From the NCBI RefSeq assembly GCF_014203275.1, contig NZ_JACHIP010000002.1, positions 868,001-932,000 of the forward strand: a DNA stretch of 64,000 nt, written 5' to 3'. A program made the position numbers and the translations under genes. This DNA is from Granulicella aggregans (GTDB lineage Bacteria > Acidobacteriota > Terriglobia > Terriglobales > Acidobacteriaceae). Positions 34,331-43,383 of the stretch are shown piece after piece (position 1 is the stretch's first letter; each line of letters starts with the position of its first letter). The notes beneath the pieces are model-generated. The model saw only the letters and a program-made list of their open reading frames with translations, did not search any database and had not been told where the DNA came from.

Positions 34331-37300
34331 ATGCTGCCCAAGAATCTAGTCTCCGTCGCCGCTACTTCGTCGAAAGTTTCCTTATTGAAACTCGCCGCAT
34401 CCGCACTTCTGTGCTTCGCGCTGGCCATTGCGGCTCCCACCCGGGCCCAGACAGCGGATGCAGTGCGTCCCGTTACGGGTGTTGCAAGCCGTCTCACCTC
34501 CCCGATCGTTGAAGCTTCGCGTGTCACCCTCCAGGGTGCGGTACACCCGCTTGCGAACAAGGCGAATGATCGCGGACTAATACCGGACGGCACGAAGCTG
34601 GAGCGGATGCAGATCGTCCTCAAGCGCAGCGACGAGCAGGAGAGCTCCCTGAAGCGCCTGGTGAATGATCTCCATTCCCCCGGGTCCGCGAGTTATCACA
34701 AGTGGCTGACGCCGGAGCAATTTGGCAAACAGTTCGGACCTTCGGACGATGACTTGGCCAAGCTGGAGACCTGGCTTCAGGCGAAGGGCTTCACGGTGAC
34801 CAAGCTTGCTCCCGGACGGCAGGTTCTGGAAGTCGCTGGCACGGCCAACCAGCTGAAGAGCACCTTCAACACGGAGATGCACCAATACTCGATACAGGGA
34901 GTGACGCGCTATGCCAATGCGAACTCCCCGGAGATTCCAGCCGCGTTGGCTCCGGTCTTTGGCGGATTCGTCTCTCTGAACAATTTCCCCCTGAAGCAGC
35001 ACGCAAAGCTCCTGGGCAAGGCTCAGTTCAATTCCGTCACGCATGAGTCAAAGGCGGAGTGGACACGGGGCAGTTCGACCAACTTCCGGCTACCCCTGGC
35101 ACCAGGCGACTTCGCGGTGCAATATGACTTGAATCCGCTTTATGCCGCCGGGGTCAAGGGCGATGGTCAAACGATCGCCATCGTGAACGAATCGAACATC
35201 AACGTCGCCCTGGTGAACAACTACCGGTCGCTCTTTGGGCTCCCCGCCAATACACCACAGGTCATCATCGACGGCAGTGACCCTGGTGTCGACGGCATCA
35301 ACAGCCCGTATGGGCCGAATAGCGCGTCCATCGAGGCCTATCTGGATGTCGAGGTCGCGGGCTCTGTCGCCCCCAACGCGCAGATCGATCTGGTGATCGC
35401 GAACGATACCGCGGTCGATAACGGTTTGACCCTGGCGATGGAGCATGCCGTTTATTCGAACGTAGCCCCCGTCATCAGTCTGAGCTTTGGCGGCTGCGAA
35501 GCTAACCAGGGCAGCTTCAACACTTTTATCAGCGGACTTTGGGAGCAGGCAGCGGCGCAGGGACAGACAGTTATGGTGTCGACCGGCGACCAGGGATCAG
35601 CGGGCTGCGACGGCAACACGGAGTTCGCCGTCTTCGGACAGGCGGTGAATGGGCTCGCTTCAACTCCTTATAACGTGGCGGTGGGGGGCACAGACTTTTA
35701 CTACAGCGGTGGTGAAAGTTCCTTGAGCACCTACTGGAATACCACCGTGAGCAACACGACACCCACGGTCTCCCTGAAGTCCGTTGTCCCAGAGCAACCC
35801 TGGAATGACAGCCAGTATGGGCAGAACCTCATCAGCGTCTACGACAATGACGGCGTGACCACCATCGCAGCGGGAAGCGGAGGTCCAAGCACCGCTGGAC
35901 TCGCAACGGGAAGCGGAAGCAACGTAACCTACGGCCCGTATCCCAAACCCTCCTGGCAGAGCGGCGTCGGCGTTCCGGCAGACGGAGCGCGTGACCTCCC
36001 CGACGTCTCGCTGTTCGCCGCCGATGGAATAAACCTTACTTACTACCCGATCTGCTCCGATGACGGCGATTGCCAGCCCGTGTCGAGCGGTCAAACCGTG
36101 CAGATCACCGGTGTCGGTGGAACCTCGGGTGCCACGCCCGCATTCGCGGGCATGATGGCACTCGTCAATCAAAAGTACGGACCGCAAGGTCAGGCCAACT
36201 ACATCCTCTATCCACTGGCCGCGCAGTATCCCACCACATTCCACGATGTGACGGGAGGAACGAACACCGTGCCCTGCGCCACTACGACTGTGTTTGACGC
36301 CTATAACAATAACCTTCCAATCGCTCCGGTCGACTGCAAGTCAGTCAGCGGAGGCATCACGCTTAGCAGTAGTAACGCCGATCCCGAATTTGGAATTACA
36401 ACGGAAGGCGAAATCAGCGTAGACGGAACGAACGCATCCTACAACGCTGGCACTGGCTACGACTACGCAACCGGTCTCGGAACCCTCGACGCGAACAACC
36501 TGGTTACCAATTGGGGCAAGATCACTCTGGCTTCCACAACAACGACGTTGACTCCTTCGATGACAAGCTTCGTGCATGGCACAGCCATCAATGTCTCGGG
36601 CACTGTAACCGGTAGCTCGACTCCGACCGGAGATGTAGCGCTGGTAACAACTTCACCCGTTCCTAATACGCAGGCGGCCTTCCCGCTGAGTAGTGGTGCC
36701 TTTACGGGCAGCGCCAGCAATCTGCCTGGAGGCAGCTACGACATCTCCGGCTACTACGCGGGCAATAGCACCAATGGCCCCAGTTCTTCGACTCCAGTCC
36801 CCCTGACCGTAACACCTGAAAGCAGTGCGACTGTGCTGACTGTCCTTACCGCTCAAGGCGCAGTTGCATCAGGAGGCACCGTGCAATACGGAGAGCCGAC
36901 GATCCTCCACGCGGCGCCGGGCTCCACGGACAGCACCAAGACTACGACCGCCCCGACGGGAAGCGTTGCCTTCCTCGACGGAAGCGCCACGGTCAACACG
37001 GCGGTGGTTACGGCCAATGGCTACGCTGAATATAATGGGGCCTTCGGGATCGGCGCACACACGGTTAAGGCGCAGTACTCCGGTGACGCTAGCTACGGTG
37101 CATCCAACTCGGCGTCTACAAACTTCACGGTGATACAGAACACGCCTGTCATCTATATCTCCGAGTCCAATGCGGACGCTAGCGGCAACCCAGTCAACGG
37201 CCAAGTGACGTATATCCAAATGGAAGTGGAGAACTCTCTTAGCTTCAGCGGTCTGGCACTCCCTCCCACTGGAACCCTTTCCATCCTGTCGGGAGCACCC

Positions 37301-39055
37301 TCCGGCACAACGCCCACCTCGGCGACTCTGGTATCGGGAGTAGATCCGTTCACACACTCTCCACAGGGGACCGCTTACTTCGCTGTTCCCTCCTCCGCGT
37401 TGAATACGTACAACATCACCTTCAGTTACTCAGGAGACACCAACTATAAGGCGGTCACACAAACCACTTCCGTCATCTTCGACATAGGCGCGGGCAGTGT
37501 AGCAACAACCACCACCGCAAATGTATCGGCCGCCGCAACCTCACCCACGAGCCAGATCCTGGTGTCTACTACCGTCACCAGCTCCAACAGCGCCGCGCCT
37601 ACTGGTTACGTGGTACTGTTTGCGTCGGGAAAACAACTCACCTATACGCTGCTTGCCACGGGTTCCGGGAACAGTTCTTCCGCTACACTCGGCGTCAACA
37701 GCGCACTTCTTCCCCAAGGCGTCAATCAGGTGTCGGTACAGTACATTCCGCTCACCACCAGCAACTTCCAATCTTCGGCGGCCGTAGTACAGATCACCAA
37801 CCCGCTAAGCGACTTTACAATGGTGCCGCTATCGACCATCTTGAGTGTGCCGGCAACCGGAACAGGTGCTGGATTTCAGACTGACGTCATCAACCTTTCC
37901 TCTGTCAACGGCTTCGCCGATGCGGTCTCACTTAGCTGCACGGGCGCGTCGGGGGTGCTCTGCTCGTTGAGTCCCACCTCGGCAACCCTGTCAAGCGCCG
38001 GAAGCGCCACCACAACCCTCCTCGTCGACACGGGCTCCATAACCGTTCCTGGAAGCTATGAAGTGGTTGTGACCGGAAAGAATACCGCGGGTACCATCAT
38101 CCACACCCTCGGTCTAACGGCCGTAACCACGCAGACTGCGTCGATACCAAGATTCACACTCACGGCCACCGGGGTCACCATCGCCGCACCCGGAGGTTCC
38201 GCAAACTCCACGGTCACGGTCACCCCGGCAAATGGCTTCACCGGCACGGTAGCCCTGACCTGCACCATCTCCGGTGTTACCGGCGCCCCTACCACAAGCG
38301 TCAATCCAACCTGTGCCGCGACCTCTGTCAACGTAACCGGAACCAGCACTGTCACCACAACCATCACGATCAACACTGACGCCTCGACCACATCCGGGAG
38401 CTACACCGCAGTCGTCAACGGAGCCTCTGGAAGCCTGGAGGCCATAGCCCCGTTCTCACTTGTCGTAGGCACACCGGCGGCACCCAGCTTCACGCTGGCG
38501 GGAACAGCGGTCACGATCGCCTCGCAAGGAGCGACTGGAACCTCAAACATCACCGTAACCCCGGCAAATGCCTTCACCGGCACAGTCGCTCTCACCTGCT
38601 CCGTAACCTCGTCTCCTAGCGGAGCCTTGACTGCTGATAACCCAACCTGCTCGGCTGCCTCGGCCAGCGTTACCGCAGCGAGCGCTGCGACTGCAACCCT
38701 CACAATCAACACCACCGCTCAGACCGCGAAGCTCGATCTGCCGTCGTTCAAGCTGAACGGTAAGGGCGTCTTCACTGCCGGGGGCGGAGTAGCCCTGGGG
38801 GCGATCCTGCTCTTCGGCGTACCGTTCGGACGGCGGCGCAAACAGCAGATCAAGTCGCTGCGAGCGCTGCGTATGCTGTCATTGGCCGTTCTGTTCGCCT
38901 TGGCGGCAGGCGCGGCGATCGGATGCGGAAGCGGCGGCAGTTCGAGCACTCCTCCTCCGAGCGGCGGAACGACCACCGGCACCTACACCCTCACCGTAAC
39001 CGGTACCAGCGGATCGACCACGGCGAACACGATGATCACAGTCACCGTGAACTAA
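34331..39055 (+). CDS. sedolisin (S53) family serine-carboxyl peptidase with Ig-like repeats and C-terminal anchor
   Basis: The 1574-residue secreted protease has a signal peptide (LCFALAIAAPTRAQ). A pro-kumamolisin activation domain follows (about 70-240; PGSASYHKWLTPEQFGKQFG). The S53 catalytic domain has Glu335 and Asp339 in SIEAYLDVEV and Ser599 in GGTSGATPAFAG, so the Ser-Glu-Asp triad is intact. A calcium-site-like FHDVTGG and DYATGLGTLDA close the domain near 720. About 740 residues of Ig-like repeats follow. The C-terminus has a hydrophobic segment, an RRRKQQIK stretch, a second hydrophobic segment ending IGC (Cys1532), and a short beta module. These enzymes work at acidic pH outside the cell. 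The ATG has an AGGA-type site. Confidence 0.93.
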   Translation: MLPKNLVSVAATSSKVSLLKLAASALLCFALAIAAPTRAQTADAVRPVTGVASRLTSPIVEASRVTLQGAVHPLANKANDRGLIPDGTKLERMQIVLKRSDEQESSLKRLVNDLHSPGSASYHKWLTPEQFGKQFGPSDDDLAKLETWLQAKGFTVTKLAPGRQVLEVAGTANQLKSTFNTEMHQYSIQGVTRYANANSPEIPAALAPVFGGFVSLNNFPLKQHAKLLGKAQFNSVTHESKAEWTRGSSTNFRLPLAPGDFAVQYDLNPLYAAGVKGDGQTIAIVNESNINVALVNNYRSLFGLPANTPQVIIDGSDPGVDGINSPYGPNSASIEAYLDVEVAGSVAPNAQIDLVIANDTAVDNGLTLAMEHAVYSNVAPVISLSFGGCEANQGSFNTFISGLWEQAAAQGQTVMVSTGDQGSAGCDGNTEFAVFGQAVNGLASTPYNVAVGGTDFYYSGGESSLSTYWNTTVSNTTPTVSLKSVVPEQPWNDSQYGQNLISVYDNDGVTTIAAGSGGPSTAGLATGSGSNVTYGPYPKPSWQSGVGVPADGARDLPDVSLFAADGINLTYYPICSDDGDCQPVSSGQTVQITGVGGTSGATPAFAGMMALVNQKYGPQGQANYILYPLAAQYPTTFHDVTGGTNTVPCATTTVFDAYNNNLPIAPVDCKSVSGGITLSSSNADPEFGITTEGEISVDGTNASYNAGTGYDYATGLGTLDANNLVTNWGKITLASTTTTLTPSMTSFVHGTAINVSGTVTGSSTPTGDVALVTTSPVPNTQAAFPLSSGAFTGSASNLPGGSYDISGYYAGNSTNGPSSSTPVPLTVTPESSATVLTVLTAQGAVASGGTVQYGEPTILHAAPGSTDSTKTTTAPTGSVAFLDGSATVNTAVVTANGYAEYNGAFGIGAHTVKAQYSGDASYGASNSASTNFTVIQNTPVIYISESNADASGNPVNGQVTYIQMEVENSLSFSGLALPPTGTLSILSGAPSGTTPTSATLVSGVDPFTHSPQGTAYFAVPSSALNTYNITFSYSGDTNYKAVTQTTSVIFDIGAGSVATTTTANVSAAATSPTSQILVSTTVTSSNSAAPTGYVVLFASGKQLTYTLLATGSGNSSSATLGVNSALLPQGVNQVSVQYIPLTTSNFQSSAAVVQITNPLSDFTMVPLSTILSVPATGTGAGFQTDVINLSSVNGFADAVSLSCTGASGVLCSLSPTSATLSSAGSATTTLLVDTGSITVPGSYEVVVTGKNTAGTIIHTLGLTAVTTQTASIPRFTLTATGVTIAAPGGSANSTVTVTPANGFTGTVALTCTISGVTGAPTTSVNPTCAATSVNVTGTSTVTTTITINTDASTTSGSYTAVVNGASGSLEAIAPFSLVVGTPAAPSFTLAGTAVTIASQGATGTSNITVTPANAFTGTVALTCSVTSSPSGALTADNPTCSAASASVTAASAATATLTINTTAQTAKLDLPSFKLNGKGVFTAGGGVALGAILLFGVPFGRRRKQQIKSLRALRMLSLAVLFALAAGAAIGCGSGGSSSTPPPSGGTTTGTYTLTVTGTSGSTTANTMITVTVN

Positions 39056-39076
39056 CCGCAACAGCAAGTCAACAAG

Positions 39077-39132
39077 CGCCCCGGGCGTATGCGATCGAAG
39101 CCTCATCGCATGCACCCGGGGCGATTTATTTT
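39077..39132 (+). terminator. rho-independent terminator of the S53 gene
   Basis: A long hairpin starts with CGCCCCGGG (39077) and ends with CCCGGGGCG (39123). Inner pairing is GCGAT/ATCGC around a GAAGCCTC loop. The run TTTATTTT follows. It lies 21 bp after the stop. Confidence 0.88.
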
Positions 39133-39145
39133 GCGGCGCGAAAGA

Positions 39146-39706
39146 TCACGTTCGACTGAGCTTCATCGCGCGCCTGCTGATTGCCTTACTTCCCAACACA
39201 CAGGCAACGGTAACGAGACCCGGCCAGGTAGGATCTTCGCCTAACCAGAACCCTTCGATGCCAATATCGTGCGGAATCGCTCTTTGGTTGCAATTGCCGA
39301 GATACAGCCGGGAGCCTGCCCCCGCTCCTCGCGGGCGCCGGGTGTAGCATTCATAGGTTTGCGGCGTCGCGACTTCAAAGAGTGCCGTTCTCTCCAAGGT
39401 TCGATACATTCGTCGAGCTAAGCCAAGCAGGCGCTCCGCAATCTCCGCCTTTCGCGAGCCAGATGTCTCCCTATCCAGTCCCTTCCACTCTTCGACGCTG
39501 CAGTGGGTCGACAGCATTACAGAGCGGTACTGACTCACCTCGACAGATGCGATGCCTATCTCGCAGGGCAGTTCACCTCCGACGACCCGGAGAACACTGG
39601 TTCAAGGACGATGTTGGAGAGCTATGCGCTGGATCCGCGCGGCAGTGGCGATCACCGCCAGGCCGCCGCCGATGATCGCTACTTCGCACTCCGTAGGTGA
39701 CTTCAA
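39146..39706 (-). pseudogene. remnant of a carotenoid-desaturase-like FAD-dependent oxidoreductase
   Basis: One minus-strand frame of 187 codons reads CEVAIIGGGLAVIATAARI at its start, which is a degenerate Rossmann/FAD motif (GGGLAV where GxGxxG is expected). It then meets an in-frame TGA at 39604-39602. After the stop it continues as VMLSTHCSVEEWKGLDR, KAEIAERLLGLARRMY, FEVATPQTYECYTRRPRG, GNCNQRAIPHDIGIEGFW and PTWPGLVTVACVLGSK. The last segments match the C-terminal end of phytoene-desaturase/CrtD-like enzymes, where the consensus is close to GDTTWPGLGTVA. Those enzymes have roughly 490-520 residues, so about 300 central residues are missing. It sits between the S53 terminator and that of the TonB receptor gene. 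Confidence 0.65.
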
Positions 39707-39757
39707 TGAAGCGGTGAACGGTGTGATCCTGAGCGGATTCTTCTATTGCAGGCCACC

Positions 39758-39797
39758 AAAAATGGCCCCGAGTCTCTGTGATCGAGACACGGGGCCA
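39758..39797 (-). terminator. rho-independent terminator of the TonB receptor gene
   Basis: On the minus strand GGCCCCG-N-GTCTC pairs with GAGAC-N-CGGGGCC (39764-39796), followed by TTTTT (complement of 39758-39762). It lies 25 bp past the stop at 39822. Confidence 0.88.
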
Positions 39798-39821
39798 AGG
39801 GGTATAGCGGCTTGCTTCGAC

Positions 39822-42800
39822 CTAGTAAAGAACCTTCAGGCCGAACTGGAAGATGCGTGGCTCAAAGGTGCTGTTGACCACACCGCCGCTGGTCGGCGCT
39901 CCGCCGAGGGTTCCGCTCAGGGCACCACCGGGCAGATAGAGGTTGGTGTGATTGAAGATGTTGTAGGCCTCGGTCCGGAACTCGACCTTCAGGCTCTCGA
40001 TCGGCGTCGAGAATTTCTTGTTGAGGGAGAGGTCGGTCTGATAGAAGGCCGGGGTGCGACCGGGATTGCGACCGGCGTTGCCGAAGGGGCTTTGAGTGAC
40101 ACCGCCGACAGCGGTCGCCGGCAGTGCAAACGCGGCCAGGTTCACGTACTGAATGTAGCCGGTGCCCGCGATCTTCACATGCTCCGTGATCGGCTGGCCG
40201 GGGACGCGATTAGGACGATAGAGGTTCGCGCCGCGATAGCTCGCCGTGATCTGCTGCGAGACTTGATTGCCCGCGTTTCCGCTCTTGGGAGTGTAGGTGA
40301 GGTTGAAGGGAGTTCCGGCCTGCATGGTGTTGATCCCGCTCAACTGCCAGCCGCCAAGGAGGCTGTCGACGACGCCGTTGCTGTTGGCGAGAAAGCGGCG
40401 ACCGTGACCGACGGGAAGCTCATAGACGAGGCTGGTGACGTTGGCGATGGGCAGGTTGTAGTCTGACTGGCCGTAGTCGGCCCGGGGGTTGTTGGCGTCC
40501 TGGAGCGAAGGCGTGTTGCCTTCGAGCGAGGCGCTGGCGTTATCAAGAGCGTGCTCCCAGCTGAAAGAGTTCAGCAAGGTGAGGCCGGCGGCCATACGCT
40601 GCTCGTAGCGGACCTGAAGCGCGTTGTAGTTGGAGTAGAACTCGTTGCTCGCTAAGGTGATGTCGCTGGGCCAGTTAGCAAAAGGCCGGGCGAATCCATT
40701 AGACGGGTTTTTCTGGTTGCCGTTGACGAAGCCCTGAAGCTTCAGGCCGTGGTTGCCGACGTAAGCGATATCGAGGACGGAGTTCTTGAAGAGCTGCTCC
40801 TGCACGCTAAGGAAGTAGTTTTCGACGTAGCTGTCGCGGGTGTCCTTGGGCACCCAGGTGATGTTGTCGGTGGCTGAGTTGAAGGTCGAGGTGAGGGCCG
40901 AAGGGAAGCCCTTGTCGGCAGTCACGTAGCAGCTTTCGGTCGTGGAGCCGACCGCGATAATCTGCGCCGGGACGGTGCCGCACTGGTTGGTCGTCGTCGG
41001 GGTAATCTGTGTGACTGCGGCGAACTGCGCCTGGGGAGCGTTGATAGCGAGGATATCACCCGAGCCGGCGCGGGTGTAGTGGATGTAGCTGGTGCCGAAG
41101 CCGCCGCGCAGGGCCGTCCTGGGTGTGAGAGCGTAGGCGAATCCGACGCGGGGAGCGAAGTCGCTCAGGTCAGGATTGACGAGAGTTTTGCCGTAGACAC
41201 CTCCGCCCGAGAAAGGCGTGATGCCGTTGCCCGCTGTCGCGCCGGGAGTGGTCGTCAGCACGGTCTGGGTGGTGGGGTCGAAGTTGGAGATGTAGTTGTT
41301 CTGCTCAGAGTAAGGCGAGCCGTACTCCCAACGGACGCCAAGATTCAAAGTCAGCTTAGGAGTGGGCTTCCAGTCGTCCTGTATGTAGGCGCTGTGCATC
41401 GTCTGGCGGACGTGGGCTACGAAGTAGTTTGCCAGCTGGTAGGAGTTGGTGGTTCCAAAAAGGAAGTCAGCCCAGTAGGAATCGGCGACCGCCGTGCCGA
41501 CGGCGCTGTAGGCGCCGCCGTAGCTGAAAGCCCCGTAGAGGGGGTTATTGTCGTTGACGGCCATCCAGACGTGCTCGTACTCGTAGCCGAACTTGAGCGA
41601 ATGCTTGCCTTTGATGAAGGTGTAGTTGACTTTGGGGTCGAGCAGGGCGGGGTCCTGCCACTGCGGATTGGTGCTCTGGCGGCCAAAGCCGGTGAAGCCG
41701 CCGGAGACGCTGGTCGTAGGCAAGCCGCCAGCGACGATGGGGTTGGTGGGAAGGCCGGGGATGTTGAGAGCGTTGTTGCCGATCGAGAGCGAGTACTTGC
41801 CGGCCTTGGTGCGGGAGAGGCCGAGGCGGCCCTCAATGACCTGGTTTGCGCCGATCAGCTTGGTGAATCCGGCAGCAACCTGTTGGTCGAGCACACGAAT
41901 CGTTCCGTTGGTCTGGCCATCAAGCGGTGCGACGATCGCCGGGAAGTTGACGCCGGTCTCCTTGCGGTCGCTGACGCGGAGGAACCAGGAGGTGGTGGGG
42001 TTCTGCTGGAAGTCGAGGCGAAGGTCGCCCTTGTCGGACTTGTCGGTGAAGGGCACCTGCACGGAGTAGTCGTTGGAGGCCAGACCGGTAGTCGCGGAAC
42101 CAGAGACTGGCAGAACGCTCTCAATCTGCTTGAAGTATGTAAGCACCTGGGCGGAGAGAGGGTTGATCGCCGCCGTCGGGATCGGCGTGCCGGCCGCATA
42201 GGTAGCGCCGGTGGTGGCGTTCTTGACCGGGACGACGAGGATGCCGTTGATCTCGTTCTGCGTGGGCAGTGTAAGCACGCTGAGGGGCTTCAGTGTCTGG
42301 CGAAATCCTTCGTAGTCGACGAAGTAGAAGAGCTTGTCCTTGATGATGGGGCCGCCGAAGTTGCCACCGAACTGGTTGCGATTGAAGGTGGGCTTTTTGA
42401 AGGCCACGTTGCCGAGCGTCGGCTTGAAGTAGCCGGTAGCGTTCAGGTCGGTGTTGCGGATGAACTCGTAGGCGGTGGCGTGGATACGGTTTGATCCGCT
42501 GGCGGTAGCGACGTTGACGGTCGCGCCGGAGCTGCGGCCAAACTGGGCGCTCTCGTTATTTGTGACCACCTGGAACTGGGCGACGGAGTCTGGCGGAACG
42601 GCGATGATCTGGTTGTCGAAGCCCTGATTGCTCTCGCCGTAGGCGTTGTTGTCCATGCCGTCGAGCAGGAAGTTATTGAACATACTGCGTTGGCCGTTTA
42701 CGTTGTACGCGCCGGCGCGGGTGAGGCTGTTGATCGAGCTAGTAGTCGCGGCGGTGGGTGCCTGGCGGACGCCGGTGACCAGGCCGAGGAGATCGGCGTA

Positions 42801-43268
42801 GTTGCGGGTCACGAGAGGCAGGGCAGCGCTCTGGTAGCCAGAGATCTCCTGGCCACGTTCGCTGCTCTCGGTCTCAAGCTGTAGAGCGGTGCCGCTTACC
42901 TCGACGGTCGTCGCGGTCGCGCCGACGCTAAGCGAGAGGTCGATGCGCTGGCGGCCGCCAACCGAGATGGCGATATCTTTGGCAATCGCGTCCGCGTATC
43001 CCGAAGCGGAGGCGGCGATGGTGTAGGTTCCCACGCGCAGCGATGGAAGCTCGTAGTCGCCCGAGCCATTGCTCGTCGTCTTCGCTACAATTCCGGTCGC
43101 ATCGTTGGTTACAGTGACGGCAGCTCCGGGGATCACCGCGCCGGTTGCATCATGGATCGTGCCCACAAGACTGCCATTGTCAAACTGCGCTCTTGCTGAC
43201 ACTCCCATAATTGTTAGAAGCGCGGCAAGCACATAACTGCCAGCGCGTAGAAACCCAATTTTTCTCAT
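39822..43268 (-). CDS. TonB-dependent outer-membrane receptor with carboxypeptidase-regulatory domain (Oar-like)
   Basis: The 1148-residue protein starts with a signal peptide (SYVLAALLTIMGVSARAQ). A CarboxypepD_reg beta-sandwich follows (GSLVGTIHDATGAVIPGAAV), then a plug domain (PLVTRNYADLLGLVTGVRQ). The large beta-barrel ends at an aromatic residue (QFGLKVLY). Large Oar-like receptors of this kind are abundant in Acidobacteria and are thought to import glycans. The N-terminal domain may sense or bind ligand, but the substrate is unknown. It lies 115 bp downstream of a GH39 gene in the same orientation, so xylo-oligosaccharides are a reasonable guess. A palindrome covers its start codon, and no AGGAG-like site is seen at normal spacing. 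Confidence 0.92.
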   Translation of the reverse strand: MRKIGFLRAGSYVLAALLTIMGVSARAQFDNGSLVGTIHDATGAVIPGAAVTVTNDATGIVAKTTSNGSGDYELPSLRVGTYTIAASASGYADAIAKDIAISVGGRQRIDLSLSVGATATTVEVSGTALQLETESSERGQEISGYQSAALPLVTRNYADLLGLVTGVRQAPTAATTSSINSLTRAGAYNVNGQRSMFNNFLLDGMDNNAYGESNQGFDNQIIAVPPDSVAQFQVVTNNESAQFGRSSGATVNVATASGSNRIHATAYEFIRNTDLNATGYFKPTLGNVAFKKPTFNRNQFGGNFGGPIIKDKLFYFVDYEGFRQTLKPLSVLTLPTQNEINGILVVPVKNATTGATYAAGTPIPTAAINPLSAQVLTYFKQIESVLPVSGSATTGLASNDYSVQVPFTDKSDKGDLRLDFQQNPTTSWFLRVSDRKETGVNFPAIVAPLDGQTNGTIRVLDQQVAAGFTKLIGANQVIEGRLGLSRTKAGKYSLSIGNNALNIPGLPTNPIVAGGLPTTSVSGGFTGFGRQSTNPQWQDPALLDPKVNYTFIKGKHSLKFGYEYEHVWMAVNDNNPLYGAFSYGGAYSAVGTAVADSYWADFLFGTTNSYQLANYFVAHVRQTMHSAYIQDDWKPTPKLTLNLGVRWEYGSPYSEQNNYISNFDPTTQTVLTTTPGATAGNGITPFSGGGVYGKTLVNPDLSDFAPRVGFAYALTPRTALRGGFGTSYIHYTRAGSGDILAINAPQAQFAAVTQITPTTTNQCGTVPAQIIAVGSTTESCYVTADKGFPSALTSTFNSATDNITWVPKDTRDSYVENYFLSVQEQLFKNSVLDIAYVGNHGLKLQGFVNGNQKNPSNGFARPFANWPSDITLASNEFYSNYNALQVRYEQRMAAGLTLLNSFSWEHALDNASASLEGNTPSLQDANNPRADYGQSDYNLPIANVTSLVYELPVGHGRRFLANSNGVVDSLLGGWQLSGINTMQAGTPFNLTYTPKSGNAGNQVSQQITASYRGANLYRPNRVPGQPITEHVKIAGTGYIQYVNLAAFALPATAVGGVTQSPFGNAGRNPGRTPAFYQTDLSLNKKFSTPIESLKVEFRTEAYNIFNHTNLYLPGGALSGTLGGAPTSGGVVNSTFEPRIFQFGLKVLY

Positions 43269-43286
43269 ACCTAAAACGATAGGTAT
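43267..43286. promoter_or_regulatory. 7-bp-arm palindrome covering the TonB receptor start codon
   Basis: ATACCTA (43267-43273) and TAGGTAT (43280-43286) are perfect inverted copies separated by six bases. The right-hand end of the minus-strand copy includes AT of the ATG at 43268-43266. In RNA it forms a hairpin next to the initiation codon; in DNA it would be a good operator. Confidence 0.4.
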
Positions 43287-43350
43287 TCAGCAAGCCGACT
43301 TCATCAACACGCAGTGAAGACACTGTGTACGGGGGATGAATCGAAAGACA

Positions 43351-43376
43351 GGGTGTGGAAGATCGCCCCCACACCC
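43351..43376 (-). terminator. hairpin after the GH39 gene
   Basis: GGGTGTGG (43351-43358) pairs with CCACACCC (43369-43376), 8 bp past the stop of the glycosidase gene. On the minus strand TGTCTTTC follows, not a strong T-run, so termination may be partial and some read-through into the receptor gene is possible. Confidence 0.5.
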
Positions 43377-43383
43377 CGCGAGG

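Noticed and set aside
41079..42494. 471-codon open frame opposite the TonB receptor gene
   Set aside because: It is the mirror of a long, well-supported gene with G/C-rich third positions; its protein is Val/Gly/Asp-rich without domains.
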